Source: Ilyonectria destructans (taxonomy: Eukaryota > Ascomycota > Sordariomycetes > Hypocreales > Nectriaceae). From it: a DNA stretch of 64,000 bases. The translations under genes and the position numbers were made by a program. The notes beneath the pieces were generated by a model. It did not search any database, was not told the DNA's origin, and was given only the letters and a program-made list of their open reading frames with translations. Where the stretch lies: contig JAHEWK010000023.1 of the NCBI GenBank assembly GCA_020740775.1, positions 434,001 through 498,000 of the forward strand, in the 5' to 3' direction. This document shows, piece after piece, positions 21,269 through 30,087 of the stretch (the stretch's first letter is position 1; each line of letters opens with the position of its first letter).

Positions 21269-22606
21269 TCAAAATTCCATACCAAAAGATGAATCGGAGT
21301 CCTCCGATTCTCCATCCTCTGCCATGGCCCTCGCCCAACTTTCCCGATTCTCCCGTGTATGCCGCTCAGACGAGGGGCCCAAGTACGAGGCGTTCTCGAC
21401 GGCGTAATCGAGGTATCCCCAGATCCGGTTCACGCTCACATCCGCCAGCATCTCCTCGGCCGTCCGACACGAGTCGGGCCCCATCCTTTTTGCCTCGGCC
21501 TTCATCATGTCTCCAATCTCGTCCTCCGAGTCCCGCGCCCCGCATGCGCGAGCGTCGTTTAGCATGTCCAGTACGCCTTCCGTCTCCCAAAATGCGGCGT
21601 ACGAGTTCTGCATGGCGAGGGCCATTTCTTCCCAGGAGCCGTGTGAGTAGGATTCGGGTTTCTCGGCGAGTGCTTCGTCTGGCTCGAAGAGGCAGAACAT
21701 GAAGTTTTGGTTGGCTTCGCGCAGGGTCGCGCCGAGCAGGCGGACCTGGCTCAGAAGCTTCATCTCTGTTTTGGGAAGGGACTCGAGTGATTCTTTTAGG
21801 AGCTTGGCGGAGAGGGGACTACGGACCACGGCTTGCTCGATCAACTCCCCAAGGTCGAAGGGGAGGCGGCGTAAGGCGAGGATCTTACGGGTGATCTTGA
21901 GGTTGCGGATGTCAACAAGTAGCTTCAGCTTCAGCAGCAGAACAGCAACAACGTGATTCAAGGTCGGATGTTTGCCGAAGAAATCTGGATCTTCAAAGAC
22001 ATCAGCCCCGCGGATGTTGAGGTGAGGCAAGGTCATGTCGCCCCAGTCGTACTCGCCGTCTGGGTCACACGTCGCCCACCACTTGACGAAATCATAGCAC
22101 TCCTGGTCAAGATCCAATCGCAGCATTATGGCCGGCACGATGTCCCGCACACCCAAGTTGTCGCTCCGGCACAGCCTCAGCATATCTTGCATGTGCTCGA
22201 GGGCCTCGTGGACGCTGTCCAACGTGCCCAGCAGAAGCAGATGTTGCCCTGCTAGATCGTACCGCGCGCGCATGTAATCGCGCGTGTTGAGGAGGCCCCA
22301 GAAGTGGCCGGCCTCGGTCGCAAAGGCGTTGGCTGGCGTCATGAAGTCTGGCGTGGCGTTGCGAACGCCGTCGTCTTCTTTAGCGAGCTCAGCGCGCGCT
22401 TTCTTCACCTTGTTGCAGGCAGATTTGTGCTGGGGACGATGAGCGACCTGGTGTTCGCGGCTGCAGTAGCGAACAGCGCGACAGCCGCTGCATCGAAGGA
22501 GTTGAGGGCCTGTTGCCGAGCATTGGGGGCAGCGATGGAGCAGTGGCCCAACTGGGCCCTTGTATGTGCTTGCGCTAGTCGAGACGCTGGCTGGCCATGT
22601 TGCCTG
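21269..22606 (-). CDS. MYND zinc-finger protein, start unresolved
   Basis: An open frame of about 445 codons contains, near its N-terminus, the MYND finger CPQCSATGPQLLRCSGCRAV then CSREHQVAHRPQHKSAC. Downstream is a long helical region with no enzymatic motif and an acidic Ser/Glu/Asp C-terminus (EDGESEDSDSSFGMEF). A good Kozak ATG (GCAACATGGCC, 22598) lies in a different frame and meets TAG after seven codons; the MYND frame is open back to about 22645 without an ATG. Either a short upstream exon splices at 22606 (CTACAG acceptor) or a single-base lesion has broken the start. Unrelated in sequence to the MYND gene at 8255 beyond the finger. Confidence 0.65.
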   Translation of the reverse strand, partial: QATWPASVSTSASTYKGPVGPLLHRCPQCSATGPQLLRCSGCRAVRYCSREHQVAHRPQHKSACNKVKKARAELAKEDDGVRNATPDFMTPANAFATEAGHFWGLLNTRDYMRARYDLAGQHLLLLGTLDSVHEALEHMQDMLRLCRSDNLGVRDIVPAIMLRLDLDQECYDFVKWWATCDPDGEYDWGDMTLPHLNIRGADVFEDPDFFGKHPTLNHVVAVLLLKLKLLVDIRNLKITRKILALRRLPFDLGELIEQAVVRSPLSAKLLKESLESLPKTEMKLLSQVRLLGATLREANQNFMFCLFEPDEALAEKPESYSHGSWEEMALAMQNSYAAFWETEGVLDMLNDARACGARDSEDEIGDMMKAEAKRMGPDSCRTAEEMLADVSVNRIWGYLDYAVENASYLGPSSERHTRENRESWARAMAEDGESEDSDSSFGMEF

Positions 22607-22783
22607 CTGTAGGTTTCCTGATGAAGTTCTGAGGCGTCACCGCGGTGTAGAGCACGATGTGAGTATATACGTAGTAAGGCGAAGGGTCCAATGCAAGGGA
22701 GATGGATTTAATAGCATGTGAAAGCAGGGAGGAGAACCTGGACAAGGTTTGGTGTTTAATCACGAGAGTCACGTGCGTCACGT

Positions 22784-23830
22784 ACCCGGCTCCCACTGGA
22801 ACGGCGTCCAGGCGCCGCAATAAAATCAGCGCCCAGGCGCCGCGATAAGATTTTGGCGGGTCACCGCATCTTTTGATTGGCCACCAGCTACAGCTACAAC
22901 AGCACATCAAACAACCACTGGAACGAGTATCGGTAGACAAACCACGATAAAACGCCATGCCGCGTCTAGTATTTTCTTTGGAGTTGTTCTCCAGCTGCCA
23001 ATTGACCTGAGCATCAGTGCGTCTAACTTCTTCAAAGTCCCAGTCAATATAGGCCATCATTTCTTCCCTCGTCCATTTTCTTCGTCCTCCTTATGGCAAA
23101 TAACAGCACTGACCCATTTGTTTGTAATCTTGGCACCAAACGTACATTTCCTTACTGTATCGCTGCGGAAGACCCATTGCCCCACGATATGCCTGATTAG
23201 TCTTGAGGCTTCCAGCAGGTTGGCTCTCATACTATGCAGCTCTCGCGGTGACATATCGTTGATATATAGCCTCAGGTGCATAATACGGTAACACTTGAGC
23301 TGGCTGGCCTAGCGGTAGTGACGGTGACGGCAATGGCGTTGGCTGTGATGGCATGGGTAGGTCTGGTTCCTCTGAAGCCCGTGGTGGCTGCGGGGATGGG
23401 CCTCCTACTACTATAGTATCCTGGATCTGAGCTTGTGCATCGTTGGACTGACCGATCGATGAGCATTGGATCCGGATCTGATTGGCCAATACATCTTCAG
23501 CCTCTTGGGACCAGCCAGCCAGCATATGCATTGGTGTGGTTAATGGCTCAGCTAGATATGAGGCGGAAGATTCTAACAGGACCTCTTGTTGCCACAGAGG
23601 GCATGACTTTGACGCCCTTGAATGGCCTATGGTATAGCACCTTGAACATTTTCACTGGCAGTTATCGAAACAGATTCTGTTCTGATTGTCTGATTGAAAA
23701 AAAGGGGGAATACAGAGGCAATGTAGCTGGCGGCCAATCAAAAGACGGGGCGACCCGCCAAAATCTTATCGCGGCGCCCGGACGCTGATTTTATTGCGGC
23801 GCCTGGGCGCCGTTCCAGTGGGAGCCGGAT
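22784..23830. mobile_element. About 1-kb element with long (~107 bp) inverted ends
   Basis: 22784-22890 is an inverted copy, with few mismatches, of about 23723-23830. Shared landmarks include CCGGCTCCCACTGGAACGGC, GGCGCCGCAATAAAATCAGC and CTTATCGCGGCGCC. The 830-bp interior has low-complexity minus-strand frames (proline/serine-rich 23531-23232, then a basic segment to 23057) without a known transposase domain, so it looks like a non-autonomous, MITE-like or foldback element. No target duplication was found. Confidence 0.65.
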
Positions 23831-23869
23831 GGGCACTAAAGACAGCTAACAGGGGGTTTTGCAACAGTG

Positions 23870-26567
23870 TGCCCTATAGGCCTCGTGGAAAGCACCCGGC
23901 GAAGATGGCCTCCCGGCGATGGTGTGGAGACGACTCTGGCCAGTGGTAAAGCACCGGGTGTTAGTTCTCTTCGATGCGTCGCTCAGAGACGGCATAGTGC
24001 CTCACCAGTGGAGAAGTGCGAAAATCATCCCGCTGAAGAAGCCGGACAAGGGAGACTACACGGTAGCGAAGGCGTGGCGACCGATATCGCTTTTGCCAAC
24101 CCTTGGTAAAATAATCGAAGCGGTCGTCGCTGAGCGCATCTCCTACGCAGTAGAGACTTATGGGCTCCTGCCCGCAAACCACTTCGGAGCGAGGAAGCGA
24201 CGGTCGGCCGAGCAAGCGCTCCTGCTTCTGCAGGAACAAATTTACAAGGCATGGAGAGCTCGCAAAGTGCTCAGCCTGATCAGTTTCGATGTCAAAGGCG
24301 CCTACAACGGAGTGTGCAAAGAGCGACTACTCGAGAGGATGAAGGCGAGAGGGATACCAGACAGACTGGTCAGGTGGATGGACGCCTTCTGCTCCGGGCG
24401 AATAGCCTCGGTGGTGGTGAATGGGCACACATCTGAGCAGCGGGAGCTACCCCAAGCAGGTCTCCCCCAGGGATCGCCTCTGTCACCGGTTTCGTTCCTC
24501 TTCTTCAACGCAGATTTGGTGAAGAGAAGGATTAAGGCGGAAGGTGGCTCAATTGCATTCGTGGACGACTACTCGGTCTGGGCGACCGGCCCGACTGCGG
24601 AGGCGAACCGGGCAGGTATTCAGTCGATCATTAACGAAGCGCTCGAGTGGGAGAGACGCAGCGGCGCAACGTTTGAAGCGGACAAGACGACAGTCATCAA
24701 CTTCACGCGAGTCACCGCGCGCAACAGTGACATGCCATTTTTGATCAAAGGGAACGAGGTCAAACCAAAAAACAGCGCGAAAATTCTGGGAGTGGTTATG
24801 GACGCGGGCTTGCGGTACCAGGAGCACATGGCTAGAGCCGCCGCCAAGGGGCTCACCGCCGCCATGTGTCTGAGAAGGTTGAAAATGTTATCACCGAGGG
24901 TGGCGAGACAGCTGTTCGTAGCGACAGTCGCGCCGGCGATGGATTATGCCTCCAATGTCTGGACGCACGCTCGCCGCGCAAGAGAAGCTGCCTGGCTGAA
25001 CAAAGCGCAGTTGGTGGGAGCGCAGGCAATTACAGGAGCGTTCCGTACTGTCGCAACGGCGGTGGCCGAGGCCGAAGCCAGTATCCAGACGGTAGAGGAA
25101 CGACACAGACAAGCCGCAACAAGATTCTGCATCAACCTTCGGACCCTTCCGAAGACACACCCACTGGCAGCTTTGAAGAACAAGGCAAGCAAGCGATTTA
25201 TATCACCAATGCAGAAGATTGTCTCGGTGGTGGGAAGGGTCCACACGGATCGAATGGAGGTTATCCACGAGTATGCGGTGCCTCCATGGACCAGCCGAAT
25301 CCCAGTGGTGGGCGAGGACGACCTAGCGAAGGTGGTCAAGGCACCAAACGACGTCGATGGCATCATCATAGCAACGTCTAGCTCGCAGAAGGGCGGCATA
25401 GTGGGAATGGGAGGCGTCGTGTGCGACGCGACTCGCAACAGCGCAGGCGAGGTGGTTGCCAGCTATTCCGTCACTCTCGGGCCCGGAGACGAACAGAATC
25501 CGTACACAGCGGAACTAGCAGCAATAGCGATGGCGCTGAAGTGCACACCGCCCAGGCTTCCTTTTCGGGACGTAACGGTCATGACGAGCAACCGCTCGGC
25601 CGTGGAAGTGATCAGGAGGCCTCGGCAGCAATCCGGTCAATGCACTATCCGTCAGATATACGACCGCACCAAACGCCTTCGGAAAAGAGGCTGTTCTGTT
25701 AGACTCATGTGGGTGCCGGCTAAGGCTGAAGGTTTTGCACTGGGACCGATGGCCAAGGCAGCAGCGCAGAGAGCCACCAAGGCAGAGGGCATGGTAAAGG
25801 CACCGTCGTACCAAGCAAGGTCCACAACACTTCGACTGTCGCTCCTCCAACAACGGCAGTGTGGGCGACTTCCGGAAGGGGTTGGACAGTACTCGAAGCG
25901 CATCGACAAGGCGCTGCCGGGCAAGCACACCCGTGCACTATACGACTCGCTCAAAAGAAAAGAATCGGACGTGATAGCCCAGCTTCAGACCGGGATGATG
26001 CGACTGAACAGTTATCTTCACAGGATAGGGGCAGCGGAATCGGACATATGCGATTGTGGACAAGCAGCAGAGACGATTGAGCACTTCCTCTTCCGATGCA
26101 AAAAGTGGACAATGCAACGGGAAGCCATGTTTAAATGCTCGCGAACAAAGATTGGGAATTTGTCGTTCTTCTTGGGAGGAAAAGCTGCGTCGGACGACGA
26201 AAAATGGAAGCCAAACATGCAGGCCGTGCGTGCGGTAATCAAATTTGCTATCGCGACAAACAGGCTCGATGCGGACCAGCGGCATCAGCAAACTAACCTC
26301 TAGCGTGCGAATATACTAACAAAAAGCAGCCTCGATTTTGGCAGACCGTGCTTCAGCTGCCGAAGATAGGATGCTGAACACTTGCAGAATTTGGCCTTCA
26401 AGCAGGCCTGTCATGGAACAAGTAGCGACGAGGTTGAGTAGCAAGCGATGAGACGACGATCCGTGGGGCTTGGGGTGTCAGGTACCAAATGTTCTGAAAT
26501 GTGAACTAGATTGTGTCAAGGCCCTATAGGGATTTCCCTCCGGGCGAAATAAAATCCATCCATCCAT
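23870..26567 (+). mobile_element. 5'-truncated LINE (Tad1/I-type)
   Basis: Non-LTR retrotransposon. Similarity begins abruptly near 23870-23890 at the KAPGEDGLP motif of the RT N-terminal region with a stop immediately upstream, so ORF1 and the endonuclease are missing, as in 5'-truncated target-primed insertions. The 3' end is a short untranslated region closing in tandem ATCC repeats (about 26548-26567). Confidence 0.85.
23919..26303 (+). CDS. LINE reverse transcriptase with RNase H domain (partial)
   Basis: The open frame gives 794 residues from the first ATG; the same frame extends a few codons upstream (KAPGEDGLPAMVWRRLWP). RT blocks include AWRPISLLPTLGKIIE, LISFDVKGAYNGVCKERLLE, LPQGSPLSPVSFLFFNADLV and the active-site box AFVDDYSVWATG (FVDD in place of the more common YADD/FADD). 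An RNase H domain follows: GGIVGMGGVVCDATR, NPYTAELAAIAMALK, then TSNRSAVEVI, where the usual catalytic aspartate position appears as asparagine. It ends with a CCHC-like knuckle (CDCGQAAETIEHFLFRCKKW) typical of Tad1 elements. Remarkably free of stops, so fairly recent. Confidence 0.85.
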   Translation: MVWRRLWPVVKHRVLVLFDASLRDGIVPHQWRSAKIIPLKKPDKGDYTVAKAWRPISLLPTLGKIIEAVVAERISYAVETYGLLPANHFGARKRRSAEQALLLLQEQIYKAWRARKVLSLISFDVKGAYNGVCKERLLERMKARGIPDRLVRWMDAFCSGRIASVVVNGHTSEQRELPQAGLPQGSPLSPVSFLFFNADLVKRRIKAEGGSIAFVDDYSVWATGPTAEANRAGIQSIINEALEWERRSGATFEADKTTVINFTRVTARNSDMPFLIKGNEVKPKNSAKILGVVMDAGLRYQEHMARAAAKGLTAAMCLRRLKMLSPRVARQLFVATVAPAMDYASNVWTHARRAREAAWLNKAQLVGAQAITGAFRTVATAVAEAEASIQTVEERHRQAATRFCINLRTLPKTHPLAALKNKASKRFISPMQKIVSVVGRVHTDRMEVIHEYAVPPWTSRIPVVGEDDLAKVVKAPNDVDGIIIATSSSQKGGIVGMGGVVCDATRNSAGEVVASYSVTLGPGDEQNPYTAELAAIAMALKCTPPRLPFRDVTVMTSNRSAVEVIRRPRQQSGQCTIRQIYDRTKRLRKRGCSVRLMWVPAKAEGFALGPMAKAAAQRATKAEGMVKAPSYQARSTTLRLSLLQQRQCGRLPEGVGQYSKRIDKALPGKHTRALYDSLKRKESDVIAQLQTGMMRLNSYLHRIGAAESDICDCGQAAETIEHFLFRCKKWTMQREAMFKCSRTKIGNLSFFLGGKAASDDEKWKPNMQAVRAVIKFAIATNRLDADQRHQQTNL

Positions 26568-27523
26568 CCGTAGTTGGGGGTTACCAGGGCCACCATTGGT
26601 CGGCTCCGCCATTAAGGTACCCCTGTCATTCCCACTTCTTTATGTGCGAATTCGCGAGTCCAAAATAAATGGGGCGTGGCACGGGTAGCCATCGAGTGAA
26701 CCCCCGTTAACTAGCACGGTAGAACCTCGGGATCGGACTGTCAGACCTAGACCGACCAGACTGCTGAAGACCGACAGACCGGGAACCTCGACAAGCCCAG
26801 ACCGACAGACCGAAGGGGCCGGTCTTGTCTCCGTTGCCCCTATTGTGATCGCTTGAGTGTATGTCTGTCCACTAAAAGTGGGGGCCTGAGGTATCTGCAC
26901 CAATAGGCGGTCTCAACCCTGGAGGTCACCACGTGACCACCCGATCAGATGCTTTGTACATGATCCAATCTAACATTACCATCCTTGGCTCAACAGGGAT
27001 AGTGGCGCAGAGCGTTCGATTGGGGTGGTGGCGTAGAGTCTGTGGCGCAGAGTCTGCGGCGATGGGGATTTGGCGCGGTCGATTGGCGCGAGGATCCAGG
27101 CGAAGTTTGGTGGCACAGGTGTTCGTGGTGCAGGCGTCTAGCACGGATCGTTTAGCGGCCCGAGTTTACGAAGGAGGGCGCGGAAGAAAGAACCTTTTCG
27201 TTCCTCAAAGGCATTGTCTTACAGAAGCCTTTCGTTCCTCAAGGCACTTTCGTTCCTTCAGGCATGCGGCCCGTGCGTAGGGTCAGAAGTGCGGAAGGAA
27301 GAACCTTTCGGAACTTTCGTTTCTTCAGGCACTTTCGTTCCTCTAGGCATGGATAGACTGCCCCGGATCGGGTTTGGCGCCGTCCTCTTGTTGCTCTACG
27401 TGGCCCCACATAAAAGCCGCGTCCTTCCCTCAGCTTTCTCCTTTTCTCTCTTCTCTTTTCCCATCTTTCCTTTTCATTCCGATCATTCCCTTGGAAGAGA
27501 AACGGTAATTCCAGACATTAACA
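26568..27523. other. Repeat-rich leader region
   Basis: Contains CCGACAGACCG-type repeats (26735-26820), CGCAGAGTCTG repeats (27000-27060) and imperfect repeats of CTTTCGTTCCTCAAGGCA (27200-27345). A pyrimidine-rich tract at 27420-27490 just before the next gene looks like its promoter. No supported gene. Confidence 0.4.
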
Positions 27524-28074
27524 ATGTCGTCGACCACCAGTATGCCCACGTCGAGCCAATGGTACAACCGTCACCGCAGGTGCGAGGATGGCTGCTCGCA
27601 CGAAGGAAAGCTTGAATTGATCACCTGGACATCCACAGCTGGTGGGGACCGCATGGGATGGGGAAATTGCCTAGCTTCCGAATCCGACGAATTGAAAGAG
27701 AAATTTGAGAAGGAATTCAACTCCAACGAGGAGAAGATGTACGAGTACTGGCCACAAGGTTTCCGGTGGACCTGTTGCGGAACGGAGGGAGATCAGCGAT
27801 TCGGATGTGACCACCATGGAAACGGAAGCACGCCATGTAGCTGCGATTTTTGCAAGGTTAGTACTTTTAGGCGCTTGTTCGACACGGAATAAAGGCATTT
27901 GCTTATCAGAAGCGGTAGATGGGCAAACCAATTCCGGACTCCATCCATAAAAACCGGACAGAATCTGCTGCCGGAAAGGGGCTGAGACTCTCTAGAGGTC
28001 CGGACCCAAGAAGCTTCCATAGGAGCCAGGGCGGCATAGCGGAGATCATGCGCTCGTCCTTGGGGATACCTTAA
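27524..28074 (+). CDS. Small Cys/His-rich fungal protein of unknown function
   Basis: Two exons, 27524-27856 and 27919-28074, with intron GTTAGT..TAG, give 162 residues. Cysteine/histidine pairs are tightly arranged: FRWTCCGTEGDQRFGCDHHG then PCSCDFCK, joined across the intron to MGKPIPDSIHKN. The CCG..GCDHHG..CxCDFCKMGKP pattern suggests a zinc-binding fold; I recall similar small fungal proteins without a named function. A pyrimidine-rich promoter precedes the ATG. It lies directly before the duplicated CNH/CASP fragment. Confidence 0.6.
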
Positions 28075-28103
28075 ATAATTCACCGCCGATCCAGTTGCAG
28101 TTC

Positions 28104-28446
28104 TTAACGTGAGTCGTGTCGAGGAATGGGCTCATCTCGGGTCGGGTCTGACGGGTCTGGGGGTATCTTGACGAAGTGGAGGAGCTCCGAGGCGGATGTT
28201 CCGACATATAGATTGTGGTCTAAGGAGCGTCGGTCAGCAATGAACATACCGAGGCTTGTCAAACCTCTGCAAATCTAGGTAGTCGACACAATTGATCCTG
28301 ATGTCCTCGTCTGTGCCATCTGCAGAGAGGGGCACCTCGTCGAGCAGCGATCGCAAGACGAAGGGCCCATCTTCGAGGGATTGCCTAGGCCTGGGTTTCA
28401 GCGGAGCTTTAGGCCCAGGCTCCCCCTCTGGAGGCGTAGATGTCAT
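28104..28446 (-). pseudogene. 5' fragment of a CNH-type vacuolar sorting protein (Vps3-like)
   Basis: Starts MTSTPPEGEPGPKAPLKPRP, then DGPFVLRSLLDEVPLSADGT and DEDIRINCVDYLD. After a short interruption without a recognisable donor (acceptor TTAG near 28220) it continues HNLYVGTSASELLHFVKIPP and ends after DEPIPRHDSR at 28104. This is the start of a CNH (citron homology) domain as in Vps3/TGFBRAP1-type CORVET subunits; the assignment to Vps3 is from memory of the motif. Only about 100 of an expected 900 or more residues remain. Confidence 0.5.
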
Positions 28447-29130
28447 CGCAACGACGACGTGCGCAGCAGTGTCTGAAATGTCGTCTCAGTCGGCCACCTC
28501 ATCTGCAGCTCGCCTTCATGGTGTCGGTCGAGGAGCGCAGGGGGCTGGGGCAGGCGCGGCAGCTGACAGCCGGCTCTGCGCGACAGTTCAAGTCTGGGGG
28601 CGTTTCCGGTGGTATCGAGATCGTGTACGGACAGCGTGGTCTCCGATGGCTTGAGAGGGGGCGAAGTTGAAGTGATGGGGTGGACTTTGGAGCTCTCAAC
28701 CGTGGTGGTGATGGGCTTGGCGGCGCATCTGTGCGGTGCTCACACTGCTAGTAGCTGCGAACAAGGCTGACGTTGCCGTGGAAAACTAGGCTGGGAGCGC
28801 TAATAATAATTACTGTGCCTCTAAGCTCCAGAGTGTCGGTTGCAGCCAATCAACTGCCTAGCCCCGACGGTGCGACCCATCCAAGCGGTACGGAGTAGTC
28901 TACCTCGGTTTTGCATCGCCTGCCCTAGCAAGTAACTGGACACGTTCGTCCTCAGCTTCAGTTTCAAGCTCCTGACATTCACTCGGTCCGCCAACCTGCC
29001 GCATCTTGCCCAGTCGCTTGCCACAGAGCACTCCCACTTCGACTTTGCTGGTTGCCCACGAGAGGCTTGCAGCTCGACTGATGGTCGATTCGGAACCTTG
29101 CGCATTATACGAGAGAGACGCGCATTCACC
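28447..29130. promoter_or_regulatory. Copied divergent promoter between two truncated genes
   Basis: About 680 bp lie between the start codons of the Vps3-like (-) and CASP (+) fragments. Short serine-rich frames overlap on both strands, but none looks coding. The arrangement is that of a normal bidirectional intergenic region carried along with both gene starts. Confidence 0.45.
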
Positions 29131-29884
29131 ATGACAGACATCGTGGAAGGGGTTCCCACAGCTCCGACTGTTCCATCCTCATCCGCAGCGCCGCCGACAT
29201 CGACGCCTGGCGGGCCCTCCAACAAGTTTCAACATGCAATTGCGGCGTGGAGAAGTACGAAGTCTTAGCGGCCCTGATGCGTTGCCTGAATAGTCGAGCT
29301 GACTCGCCTGCTGCAGACCTCGATTTCACCACCCTAGCCTCGAACCTCGACAACACGGCATCGGAGATCCTGGCGTACCAGCGCGACTCGACGGTCCAGC
29401 GCAAGGACCTTGCTCAGAAGACAAGACTTTCGCAAGCTGGATGACCCAACAAAGTTAACCAAGATCAAGGGCTCGCTCAAAGGTAAGACGCAGATTGCCG
29501 ACTCACACCGCTGGACCCTCGCTCGATGGAAGACTCACATCTCTGCCCAGCCTACCAAAACTTTATCGACCTCATCACGAATCATTCCAAGTCGGTAAAC
29601 TCGGCGTTTCTTTCCGCCTACACCTCGCTGTCCGATGCCCCGACCCATACCCCCTGCTCGAAGCCTCTGTCGATTCGATGCTCGTTTCCGAAGAGACGCT
29701 ACCCAAAGTGACAAAAGAGAACGAACACCTCCAAGGAAATGTTGCCAAGCCCACGACTCAGCTGGAAGAGACCGAGACCCGCCTCCAAACTGAGAGCACG
29801 GCTCGTGAAGAGCTAGAGGACAACCGGGATACCTGGGTCAAGGAGGTCGAGTCTTCGTGGTCTGCCGCTCGGAGGGCTTTCTGA
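29131..29884 (+). pseudogene. 5' fragment of CASP (CUX1-type Golgi coiled-coil protein)
   Basis: Starts MTDIVEGVPTAPTVPSSS. Intron 1 (29255-29316) removed gives AWRNLDFTTLASNLDNTASE, then ILAYQRDSTVQRKDLAQKT. A frameshift near 29424 precedes DFRKLDDPTKL; intron 2 (29483-29550) joins to AYQNFIDLITNHSKSVNSAF. A second single-base frameshift near 29640 precedes PYPLLEASVDSMLVSEETLP and the coiled-coil TQLEETETRLQTESTAREEL. Similarity stops near EVESSW (about 29860). These motifs are typical of the N-terminus of fungal CASP homologues, golgins with a C-terminal membrane anchor; most of the protein is absent. Confidence 0.75.
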
Positions 29885-30087
29885 AGTTGTATTTACCGTC
29901 CTGCTTTTCTGAGGTAGAAGCATTGCAGTCATAATGACACCACACACTGATCCTACCATTCCGTACCCTGTTCTCCATATGCATTTAACTTCCACTGATA
30001 GCATCAATGGACTTCAACTTCTCTCTGAGGTGGCTCAGTCTGGGCCAGAAACTGCTGGAGCATTGAACTAGTGCCTAGTAACCGAGT

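Noticed and set aside
26933..27280. Coding gene of 115 codons
   Set aside because: The sequence is made of short imperfect repeats and shows no domain.
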